Assembly: GCA_029256645.1 (NCBI GenBank)
Contig: JAQSXM010000246.1
Span: 1 to 5,794, forward strand
Reading direction: 5' to 3'
Length of the DNA: 5,794 nt
Source: Sporomusa sp.
Lineage (GTDB): Bacteria > Bacillota_C > Negativicutes > Sporomusales > Sporomusaceae
Part shown: positions 1 to 5,794 of the stretch, one piece after another
How the letters are laid out: every line of letters begins with the position of its first letter
Position numbering within the stretch: the stretch's first letter is position 1
Position numbers and translations under genes: made by a program
The notes under the pieces: generated by a model
Told to the model about the DNA's origin: nothing
Databases searched by the model: none
The model's input: only the letters and a program-made list of their open reading frames with translations

Positions 1-575
1 TTCTCCAATACTCTAATTTCTTTTTCCAGTTTTAGTAGTTCATCAGTATCTTCCAGAGGGTCTTGTTGTTCCTTTTCGGTATACACAGCAGCGGCAGTTT
101 CAGTTTCAGCACGTTGCCCCCGCGCACGGGCAGCCTCTTCCGCTTGCAATGACGCTTCAATCGCATCAGCGGCCTCATACGCCGCCGCCGCTTCAGCAAG
201 CGCCTGCTTCGATTCTTCACTTAAGACGGCAGCACGGGCAACAGCGGCTTTCGCCTGCTCTGCCGCCTCCTGCGCCCCGATTGCCGTTTGTTCAGCCTGA
301 ATGGAATACTGGAGTAATATTTTTTGCGCTTCAGCAGCATATAGTTCCGCTTCTACCGCTTCAATCTCAGCCTTTTGGGCGTATTTTTCCGCTTCTGCCC
401 TATCCCGCGCCGCTTGTTTCTCATCAAGAATATCCTGGGCGGCAGCGATCGCTGCCGCTACAGTATCCCGGGCCTCCGGCGGAACACTAAGGGCCGAACT
501 GGCCAAAGCCATGGGCTGTTGTGACAAGAGAGACAAGCAACATAGTACGCTCCAACAAGATAAATGACGACGCAT
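1..575 (-). CDS. Exported Ala/Glu-rich helical (coiled-coil-like) protein, N-terminal part
   Basis: The frame is open without a stop from ATG at 575 to the left edge, giving 191 residues; the 3' part is missing. AGAGGAG lies 7-8 bases upstream, which is as good a ribosome site as that of the BcsB-like gene, so this is a real start. Residues 5-25 form a signal peptide ending in ALA, so export is expected. From about residue 34 to 165 roughly one third of residues are Ala and one sixth Glu, with regular Gln, Lys and Arg, almost no Gly and Pro only at the edges. This predicts a long continuous alpha-helix or coiled coil, followed by an acidic hinge QQDPLEDTDE (170-179) and a leucine-bearing helix LLKLEKEIRVLE that may start another coiled coil. 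I do not recognise the family. It is the last visible gene of the operon, 30 bases behind the BcsB-like tail, so it probably serves the same polysaccharide system, perhaps as a scaffold or envelope-spanning element. That role is inference from position only. Confidence 0.8.
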   Translation of the reverse strand, partial: MRRHLSCWSVLCCLSLLSQQPMALASSALSVPPEARDTVAAAIAAAQDILDEKQAARDRAEAEKYAQKAEIEAVEAELYAAEAQKILLQYSIQAEQTAIGAQEAAEQAKAAVARAAVLSEESKQALAEAAAAYEAADAIEASLQAEEAARARGQRAETETAAAVYTEKEQQDPLEDTDELLKLEKEIRVLE

Positions 576-582
576 AGCACCA

Positions 583-589
583 CTCCTCT
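583..589 (-). promoter_or_regulatory. Ribosome binding site of the Ala/Glu-rich protein gene
   Basis: AGAGGAG on the minus strand, 7 bases before the ATG at 575, in the 30-base gap after the BcsB-like tail. It supports independent translation of this gene within the operon. Confidence 0.7.
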
Positions 590-605
590 AATCAAAACCC
601 GCATC

Positions 606-809
606 CTAAGGGCGTTTACGCATAAAGAACATTAACGCCAGGGTAGCGGCAAGTACCGCTATGAAAACTGCCAGATACGTACCGGCAACCCCGCCTGTAC
701 CTGATAATAGTATACGAAGCCACTCAAAACTGCTTTTTCCGGCTGTGGCAGGTTGTACAAAGGACACATGATTCCCCTGCGCATCAACCAAGCTTAACTG
801 CCCGGCCAA
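606..809 (-). CDS. Displaced C-terminal tail and membrane anchor of the BcsB-like protein
   Basis: An open frame of 67 codons offset by one base from the BcsB-like gene and overlapping its last 16 bases. It reads AGQLSLVDAQGNHVSF, then a Gly/Ser-rich linker, an amphipathic stretch FEWLRILLSG at about 28-37, a transmembrane helix at about 44-62, and a basic end RKRP. This is the usual BcsB ending: a last strand of the extracytoplasmic domain, then a single anchoring helix next to the synthase. It therefore most likely belongs to the preceding gene and was separated by a one-base deletion or sequencing error. A separate protein starting at TTG 809 is possible, but there is no good ribosome site in front of it (only a weak AGAAG), and a free anchor would have no signal for function alone. 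It ends 30 bases before the next gene's ATG. Confidence 0.72.
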   Translation of the reverse strand: MAGQLSLVDAQGNHVSFVQPATAGKSSFEWLRILLSGTGGVAGTYLAVFIAVLAATLALMFFMRKRP

Positions 810-2674
810 AAGCTTCTATCTACCAAAGCAAGCTTTAATAAATTGTTCATTCGATCCGGACTTGAATACATAAACGCATAAAGCAACCGGTCACTATCAA
901 TTCTCCCAAGCTGACAAATATCAAAAGCACTCATCGCGGCAGGCAGCGCGTCCAGCCAGGAAGCAACATGATAGCCACCGTCAGCTTCCGGAAAAACCGA
1001 CAAATATTTTTTCAGCCCACTCCACTGGGCGGCATCATTATTTTTTCCCAATGCAATAACTGTACCCTGTGCCTGTTTCGCGTCAAATGATGCAATAGTT
1101 TGAACCTGCCAGGTTAAATTGCTCTTATTCTGCTGTCCGATCAAATAAGCTAGCTTAAATGCTGCACTAAGTTCTTCCTGTGACAGTTTTTCCGGCAAAA
1201 GCATAGTTAGATTCACCATACCGTCGGGACTGACAAAAAAGTTGCCAGGAAAATCATCCAGGACAGGCATACGTTCAACACTACCTTGTTCCAGGAAAAC
1301 GCTCGTCTCTTTTTCTATTACCGACCAGGCTACCTCATCGTAGCGTTTGGAACAATCAATAATGCCCAAGTCATGATAGAAGCCAAAACGAACCTGCCAG
1401 AATGGTTTGTCTAATTCAGATGCCGGGATAGGTACTTTCAAAATTCCTTTTTCAGCATTCTCAGCCGCTAATGCGGTTGCCCTGAGTGGTATATTATTAA
1501 GGTAAAGGGTAACCGCCGACTTCTTAGGGTCCAATATCCTGGAATGACGAAAACGCAGTTCAATGTAAGAACCGTCTCCAATCTTATAGTTAGGTGGTCG
1601 GGGAATATTGATAACTGCCTCCTGATGAAACGCTCCCGCCACCGTAATATCCTCCTGATAACCTAAATCAGCCAACGTGTACCGGCCTTTTTTCCCTTGA
1701 ACGGTATTGGCTGCACTTACCGCTTCAGGTGCTAAAGGCGAGGTTAAAACAATTTGTTCTCCGAAAAACGTTTTGACTAATTGCGTTCGGCTTAAAGCAT
1801 TCGCCGCCTTAGCCATACTGTTACTGGTTTCGCCAGTAATGAAGAGCCGGCTGTACCCGTTCGGAAGAGCAGTCAAGGTTAAAACAGGTGCGTCATTCGC
1901 CACAGTCTGATTTAGCAGCCATTTACTGGTCAAACCGAACACAACCTCATTAGCCGGAACCTGCCCTGGCTCACCGGTCCGCACCTCCAGACGGTGCGGC
2001 GCCCCGGCTAATCCACGCGCCCCCCAGTTAGTCGCCAGATTTAAGAGTGCAGCTATGGTATTCCGGTCAGGATCTTCCGGCAGATAAATAACCGTGTTTA
2101 CTTTGGTGGCAAGGTAATCATCCAGAAATGGTCTTGGATAGCTTGATAGTGTATAAGAAGCATGGGCCATACCAAAGCTAATCCGGGTTTCAGGCCGGAT
2201 AATAAACCAGTTGGCAGTATTATCAATATCGCGGCACAACCCGTCAATTGTCCGGTGGACAACTGCTACACTGACTTCATTAATACCTGTTCTGAATTGA
2301 TTGACAGGCAATGGCACCTGCCAATTACCCCTGGGAGCTGGTTGTACCTCTAAAAGCCGGCTGGCTACCGGAACTCCATTGACAGAAATGGTCATTGTTG
2401 AAATGTCCGGCCTTGTGGTCGGCGAATAAGAATACCAAAGATCTAAAACCACAGGTTCAGTAATGGTCGCTCCGGAATGTATTTCAAAATAACCGGACAC
2501 GCTGGCATTCGGGTTACGTAAAACAGTATCTTCAGTAAAAAGGTTCAAAATATAACGATCTGATGCCACTGCCGGTACTGGTGCTGCTGCTCCAGTGTGG
2601 CAACAAGAAAAAATTATGAGCATGAGTAGCAAAGAGAATTTTCGGTAAAAATTTTTTTTAATTTTACTGGTCAT
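794..2674 (-). CDS. BcsB/YdaN-like polysaccharide synthase subunit, body of the protein, frame broken before the membrane anchor
   Basis: A 626-residue reading frame that belongs to the BcsB family, the extracytoplasmic partner of BcsA-type synthases. A basic start and hydrophobic residues 14-29 form a signal peptide, probably cleaved near AAAP at 29-32. The body contains two similar modules. The first (about 60-160) has TISVNGVPV, VPLP and then C147 in GLCRDIDN before a Trp. The second (about 350-455) has TLYLNNIPL, VPIP and C441 in DCSKRYDE before a Trp. This duplicated carbohydrate-binding-like layout is typical of BcsB. The start ATG overlaps the glycosyltransferase stop (ATGA), with GAGAGGAG 6 bases upstream, so the two are translationally coupled. 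The frame ends early after SFWPGS. The expected tail and transmembrane helix are found directly after in another frame (606-809). As read, the product would be exported without its C-terminal anchor. Together the two parts make about 690 residues, near the length I recall for YdaN. Confidence 0.9.
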   Translation of the reverse strand: MTSKIKKNFYRKFSLLLMLIIFSCCHTGAAAPVPAVASDRYILNLFTEDTVLRNPNASVSGYFEIHSGATITEPVVLDLWYSYSPTTRPDISTMTISVNGVPVASRLLEVQPAPRGNWQVPLPVNQFRTGINEVSVAVVHRTIDGLCRDIDNTANWFIIRPETRISFGMAHASYTLSSYPRPFLDDYLATKVNTVIYLPEDPDRNTIAALLNLATNWGARGLAGAPHRLEVRTGEPGQVPANEVVFGLTSKWLLNQTVANDAPVLTLTALPNGYSRLFITGETSNSMAKAANALSRTQLVKTFFGEQIVLTSPLAPEAVSAANTVQGKKGRYTLADLGYQEDITVAGAFHQEAVINIPRPPNYKIGDGSYIELRFRHSRILDPKKSAVTLYLNNIPLRATALAAENAEKGILKVPIPASELDKPFWQVRFGFYHDLGIIDCSKRYDEVAWSVIEKETSVFLEQGSVERMPVLDDFPGNFFVSPDGMVNLTMLLPEKLSQEELSAAFKLAYLIGQQNKSNLTWQVQTIASFDAKQAQGTVIALGKNNDAAQWSGLKKYLSVFPEADGGYHVASWLDALPAAMSAFDICQLGRIDSDRLLYAFMYSSPDRMNNLLKLALVDRSFWPGS

Positions 2675-3924
2675 CGTGAACTCCTCTCAGTTTTATACCA
2701 ATGAAACCCGGTCTTTCTTAAAAACATTCGTTTAATCAATAGATAACTTGCTTTAAAAACCAATATGATCCACAGTTGGCTGTACGTAAAATACATGAGT
2801 GCAGTTATGGCTAGATTCTTCATATCGCCCTCTCCTCTCTCCAGGGAAAGCGATATATAGGTTTCCGCAATAAATAAAACATAGGCAAGCAGCCAAATAA
2901 TCCCGAATGGTCCGCTAACAGTAAGTTTAGCAAGACCCAGAATCCCTAAAATAAAAATCGTATCAGAAACTATGATCGCTACAAAGAAAACAAAATAAGT
3001 GCAAGTAAAATAAATAATATCAGCACCAATACGAAGATCTTTTAATGTAAATAGTTTTAATAGGTAATGCCCGATAATCCACATATTACCCTGAGCCCAG
3101 CGAGTTCTTTGTTTCATCCAGATGCTCAATGTTTCCGGTTCCTGTTCCCAGGTTACAGCATGCGGCAGCCAATAAATCCGATAGCCGTAATCATAAATCC
3201 GGATAGTCAGTTCAGTATCTTCTGTCAACGCATTAATATTCCAGCCTCCCATGATATCAAGTAACGACCGGCGGATAATAAAGTTTGTTCCGGGAATAGT
3301 GGTTATACCAAAAAAATGACACCGGCCGGCTTGCAGCAACCATTGGAAACTTAATGTTTCAACATTAATAAAACGGGTTAATAAATTGACATCTTTATTA
3401 CGGGTGCGGAATTTGCCGACAACGGCACCCAATTTTGCATCCTGGACAATGGCGTTGACCAGGTAAAGCACGGCCCGGCGTTCCGGAGTATTGTCCGCGT
3501 CATAGACGACAACGTACTCGCCCTGGCTGATTGCAAGACCGTGGTTAAGGGCATTCGATTTTCCTTTAGCACCGTGAGGAGGCACAAGGGTCACGACTTT
3601 TAATTGCGGATATATCTCACATTTTCTGGCTAATATTGTTCCGGTCCGGTCAGTGGAACAATCATTAACGACAATGATTTCCAGTCTGTCTTGGGGATAA
3701 ATTAACCGTGCCATGGCATCAATGGTTCTGCCAATGACCATTTCTTCGTTATGAGCAGGTATCAGGATCGTAACCATTGGATATTCGTCCAATTGGACCT
3801 CCGGCTCTGCGGAGGTTAACGTTTTAACAAAATGCCTGTACCCGCCAAAGGTCAGGATAACATGGTAAAAAAGAATCATCCAGGTAGCTGCTAACGACGC
3901 AATAAATAACTTATCAATTAGCAA
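2671..3924 (-). CDS. Processive family 2 glycosyltransferase (YdaM/PgaC-like polysaccharide synthase)
   Basis: A 417-residue membrane enzyme expected to polymerise an extracellular polysaccharide from a nucleotide sugar and move it across the inner membrane. Numbered from the TTG start, there is an N-terminal helix at about 3-26. The GT-A domain follows, with ILIPAHNEE from residue 53, VVNDCS ending near 90 (Asp88), DAD at 142-144, TED at 234-236 (Asp as likely base) and QRTRW at 272-276, the mark of processive synthases. Hydrophobic segments at about 301-334, 340-360 and 372-397 form the C-terminal channel region, and the end carries WYKTER. Length fits PgaC/IcaA/YdaM. BcsA is much longer, and there is no PilZ domain here. 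I prefer the TTG at 3924 because GGGGAGGGG lies 9 bases upstream. The GTG at 3960 would add 12 residues but has only a weak ribosome site. The stop overlaps the next ATG by four bases. Whether the product is cellulose, poly-GlcNAc or another sugar cannot be read from the motifs. Confidence 0.93.
   Translation of the reverse strand: MLIDKLFIASLAATWMILFYHVILTFGGYRHFVKTLTSAEPEVQLDEYPMVTILIPAHNEEMVIGRTIDAMARLIYPQDRLEIIVVNDCSTDRTGTILARKCEIYPQLKVVTLVPPHGAKGKSNALNHGLAISQGEYVVVYDADNTPERRAVLYLVNAIVQDAKLGAVVGKFRTRNKDVNLLTRFINVETLSFQWLLQAGRCHFFGITTIPGTNFIIRRSLLDIMGGWNINALTEDTELTIRIYDYGYRIYWLPHAVTWEQEPETLSIWMKQRTRWAQGNMWIIGHYLLKLFTLKDLRIGADIIYFTCTYFVFFVAIIVSDTIFILGILGLAKLTVSGPFGIIWLLAYVLFIAETYISLSLERGEGDMKNLAITALMYFTYSQLWIILVFKASYLLIKRMFLRKTGFHWYKTERSSR
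2681..2688 (-). promoter_or_regulatory. Ribosome binding site of the BcsB-like gene
   Basis: GAGAGGAG on the minus strand, 6 bases before the ATG at 2674, located in the last codons of the glycosyltransferase gene. It confirms the ATGA-overlapping start. Confidence 0.7.
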
Positions 3925-3999
3925 ATTGCTATTCCCCTCCCCGTCAAGATAAACGTCCACAATGAGACTTCATTCTCACATACTTGTCTGAATGATTGC
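3925..3999 (-). other. Widest gap in the operon, between the DUF2334 and glycosyltransferase genes
   Basis: If the TTG start is right, 75 bases separate the two genes. The gap holds the GGGGAGGGG ribosome site and a weak inverted repeat TGAGA/TCTCA (3963-3978, 6-base loop). No T-run follows that would make it a terminator, and I see no convincing promoter. The genes are probably cotranscribed. Confidence 0.4.
3934..3942 (-). promoter_or_regulatory. Strong ribosome binding site deciding the glycosyltransferase start
   Basis: GGGGAGGGG on the minus strand, 9 bases before TTG at 3924. If the GTG at 3960 were the start, this run would instead code for Gly-Glu-Gly inside the first ten residues. 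A run this close to the anti-Shine-Dalgarno complement, at good spacing, argues for the TTG. Confidence 0.6.
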
Positions 4000-5625
4000 T
4001 TACCTTTCATAATATTTATTGGCATTCGCTTTTAGACGAATAATAATCAAGACAAACATGCTGATGATGGTCAACAGGACAACTACGTGCACGGTCCCGG
4101 CCTTTTCTGCAAAATTGCCCTCTACCAGGGTATTTTCCCAGGCAGCTTGCAGCTCTGCATCGATTGCTACACTCATTTGCCCATTTTGCCCTCTAATGTT
4201 AACTTGGGAAGACTGAACATGGATGGGAAGCCGGCGCAAATCAAAAAACTCATATCCTTGTTTTTGCACACCCTCAATAATTGACCCTATTTTATCTGGT
4301 GGTAAATACCCGTGATAAAAAAAACATGCGAATCCATCTTGTATATCCAATATTTGAGCTGAATTATGCAGCATATCCTCAACCAGAAAACCCTTGCCAT
4401 CGTAGTAACCCATATTCTCAGGGATAACAAGCATACCATTTAAGTACGCAGATTCAGCCGCATAAGGAAGCGCCAGTGATATCTGTGCACTCTTGTCAGA
4501 TATCTGAATTTCACCGGAAAAAATATTAAAATACCGGGATAAAACTTTGTAACCTGCTTCACTCATAGCATAATGCGGTGGTTCAAAAGCGACGGGAATC
4601 AAGCCGGAGCGGACAAGCTCAGCAATACCGGCTTCTATTCGTTCGCTGGTAAAGGCTTCATCATTCTCCATTGGTTTATCATCACGGGCATTCCAAAATT
4701 CGTAACCTTCGCCGGTTTTGGGCGAATAAGCATTCTGGTGGGTATAACCATGCATAATGATACTTGCCCCGTTATCCTGAGCTTCTTTGAGCACTTTTAC
4801 CAATTCCTGCTTATCGTGCAAATATATATGCTTATCGTCTTCTGTAACCCCCACAGGAATTACACCAATCGCAAAGGGAATGCGATATTGATCAATCGCG
4901 GCAATAACGTCACTCACTGCCTGCGGGCTAACCAAAGGGCTGACATCTTCGATCCTCAGCAGAACACTGTGGGAGTGTGATTGATGATTATTGGGTATAA
5001 ACTGATGGAGTAAATTCCCCAATGTACTCATAAAATATCGATCAACATCTAAAAATCCACAAAAATAAACATTATCTCTTTGCCACGCCAGCGGTTTGCT
5101 ATTAGTTACGTTTTTGACTGTTGCGAGAACCTGGGCCTTTTGCCCGGGCTGGGTTATGACCACGTTCATCCAATCGCTAAAAAGCAATTCTTTTCTATAA
5201 TCAATATATGACCAGCCATTGGCAACCCCCTCTAATTCAAAATCCTGCCAGTTCAGGCAAGCTGCCATTTGTTCTATATTCTTTTCAAACCAGATCACGC
5301 GCGGGACGCGTGCCATCTCTTGCAGCAATCCCTGCGGGAGGGTTATATCTTTTAAACCAACATAAACGACCAGTTCAGCATCCTGCAAGACACCGGGCTG
5401 CCAGGCTGCCAGCGGCATCGCCTGGCAGGCTAAGTCAAAATGCCCAAGATACTCTGTCAATGCGGTAACAAGCGGAAAACTACTACCAAATCTTGCAGGA
5501 CTATCATACACAATATACGTCTTTAGTTTTACGTTATTACCGTGAACAGTCACTGACGAAAAAAAAGCCAGCATGAGGGCAGCAAGAAAAAACGAGATAA
5601 TCCCAGTCTTTCTACCCTTTGTCAT
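4000..5625 (-). CDS. DUF2334 protein, secreted and membrane-anchored, polysaccharide-deacetylase-like (YdaL-like)
   Basis: A 541-residue protein. A hydrophobic stretch at residues 7-27 after a basic start acts as signal peptide or N-terminal anchor. Residues about 33-210 form a mixed alpha/beta region with VYDS near 39-42. Residues about 218-465 carry the DUF2334 domain: RIED at 224-227, HGYTH at 292-296, EPPH at 348-351 and YHGY at 437-440. These resemble the acidic and His-x3-His metal-site motifs of NodB-type carbohydrate deacetylases, but the activity of DUF2334 proteins is not settled. A second membrane helix at about 511-530 precedes a short basic tail, so the catalytic region should lie outside the cytoplasmic membrane. 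I chose the ATG at 5625 because AAGAAGAG lies 7 bases upstream. An ATG at 5652 and a longer frame to 5700 would overlap the GGDEF gene more and lack a good ribosome site. It sits directly before the glycosyltransferase, as ydaL does before ydaM, suggesting it trims or deacetylates the nascent polymer. Confidence 0.88.
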   Translation of the reverse strand: MTKGRKTGIISFFLAALMLAFFSSVTVHGNNVKLKTYIVYDSPARFGSSFPLVTALTEYLGHFDLACQAMPLAAWQPGVLQDAELVVYVGLKDITLPQGLLQEMARVPRVIWFEKNIEQMAACLNWQDFELEGVANGWSYIDYRKELLFSDWMNVVITQPGQKAQVLATVKNVTNSKPLAWQRDNVYFCGFLDVDRYFMSTLGNLLHQFIPNNHQSHSHSVLLRIEDVSPLVSPQAVSDVIAAIDQYRIPFAIGVIPVGVTEDDKHIYLHDKQELVKVLKEAQDNGASIIMHGYTHQNAYSPKTGEGYEFWNARDDKPMENDEAFTSERIEAGIAELVRSGLIPVAFEPPHYAMSEAGYKVLSRYFNIFSGEIQISDKSAQISLALPYAAESAYLNGMLVIPENMGYYDGKGFLVEDMLHNSAQILDIQDGFACFFYHGYLPPDKIGSIIEGVQKQGYEFFDLRRLPIHVQSSQVNIRGQNGQMSVAIDAELQAAWENTLVEGNFAEKAGTVHVVVLLTIISMFVLIIIRLKANANKYYER

Positions 5626-5794
5626 AATTAATCTCTTCTTTGGCCCGGTCATATATTTCCAGAACATCAGTGTCACTTTCTCTAATACTGGCAATTCCAA
5701 TGTTAGGTTTAATTCTAATAACTTTTCTGCCGCCTCTGATATCTGTTGTGATGCTGTCTAAGGCCTGGTGTAGTTTTTCTATGACAAATTTAGC
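5612..5794 (-). CDS. C-terminal end of a GGDEF-domain protein (YdaK-like, partial)
   Basis: This frame is open from the right edge of the window to a TAG stop and gives 60 residues; the 5' part lies outside. The segment RIKPNIGIAS followed about 15 residues later by IYDRAKEEINYDKG resembles the last strand and final helix of GGDEF domains, where the usual pattern is S-I-G-(I/V)-A and then A-D-x-A-x-Y-x-A-K. Here Pro-Asn replaces the usual residues before IGIA, and the helix is YDRAKEEI, so the match is divergent. The GGDEF signature and the RxxD inhibitory site are upstream and not visible, so I cannot say whether it makes c-di-GMP or only binds it. Its stop overlaps the next gene's start by 14 bases, implying translational coupling. 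By analogy with B. subtilis YdaK or Listeria PssE (recalled), it could be the c-di-GMP receptor of the polysaccharide synthase encoded downstream. The family call rests on a short tail plus gene context. Confidence 0.68.
   Translation of the reverse strand, partial: AKFVIEKLHQALDSITTDIRGGRKVIRIKPNIGIASIRESDTDVLEIYDRAKEEINYDKG
5633..5640 (-). promoter_or_regulatory. Ribosome binding site deciding the DUF2334 start
   Basis: AAGAAGAG on the minus strand, 7 bases before the ATG at 5625. It lies inside the 3' coding part of the GGDEF gene. It favours this start over the in-frame ATG at 5652, which has no comparable purine run. Confidence 0.6.

Noticed and set aside
149..490. 113-codon and overlapping 88-codon plus-strand frames, and a 62-codon Arg/Lys-rich minus-strand frame at 32-220
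   Set aside because: All are alternative readings of the GC-rich Ala/Glu codons of the exported helical protein. Their Pro/Gln-rich or Arg-rich compositions are by-products of that repeat-like codon use.
1..575. Assignment of the Ala-rich protein as BcsC or another export pore
   Set aside because: No TPR pattern is visible in the 191 residues, and the C-terminal region where a barrel would be is outside the window.
794..815. Programmed -1 ribosomal frameshift at the end of the BcsB-like gene
   Set aside because: The site reads C-TTT-TGG, which does not fit the X-XXY-YYZ slippery pattern, and I see no clear stimulatory stem right after it. A mutation or sequencing error is simpler, though recoding is not excluded.
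2580..2674. Lipoprotein signal in the BcsB-like protein (Cys24/Cys25)
   Set aside because: The residues before Cys24 are I-F-S, a poor lipobox, and a normal signal peptidase site (AAAP) follows closely. BcsB proteins are anchored by the C-terminal helix.
2671..3924. Calling the synthase BcsA (cellulose synthase)
   Set aside because: It is only about 417 residues and lacks the PilZ domain, and its size and ending fit the PgaC/YdaM group better. The motifs do not define the sugar.
3963..3978. Inverted repeat TGAGA/TCTCA as a terminator between DUF2334 and the glycosyltransferase
   Set aside because: The stem has only 5 base pairs with a 6-base loop, and no T-run follows. It is too weak to call a terminator.
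4573..4980. 135-codon plus-strand open frame
   Set aside because: It lies wholly antisense to the conserved DUF2334 domain, including the HGYTH region, shows no family-like motif and has no recognisable ribosome site. It is a shadow frame.

Overview
The window is a single tightly packed minus-strand operon, about 45% GC by eye, cut at both ends. In transcription order (high to low coordinates) it holds: the last 60 residues of a GGDEF-type (probably c-di-GMP-linked) protein; a secreted, membrane-anchored DUF2334 protein with a polysaccharide-deacetylase-like fold; a processive family 2 glycosyltransferase; a BcsB-like polysaccharide synthase partner subunit whose reading frame is broken near its 3' end; and the first 191 residues of an exported alanine/glutamate-rich helical protein that runs off the left edge. 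No plus-strand gene is convincing, and no gap between genes exceeds about 75 bases.

The order GGDEF - DUF2334 - GT2 - BcsB-like matches, from memory, the ydaK-ydaL-ydaM-ydaN part of the Bacillus subtilis ydaJKLMN cluster and is related to the Listeria pss cluster. Both are c-di-GMP-responsive exopolysaccharide machines. In that model a degenerate GGDEF protein senses c-di-GMP, the GT2 enzyme polymerises and translocates a polysaccharide across the inner membrane, the BcsB-like subunit guides it on the outer face, and the DUF2334 protein modifies or trims it. The sugar polymerised cannot be read from this sequence. The glycosyltransferase has no PilZ domain, so c-di-GMP control, if present, must come from another protein, most simply the upstream GGDEF one.

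The gene family set, the purine-rich AGAGGAG-type ribosome binding sites and the TTG/GTG starts suggest a member of the Bacillota. A spore-forming diderm such as a Negativicute is possible but not shown by the sequence.

The two most notable points are the one-base frame break that separates the body of the BcsB-like protein from its C-terminal membrane anchor, and the Ala/Glu-rich exported coiled-coil-like protein added downstream of the conserved core, which I do not recognise as a standard component of such systems.
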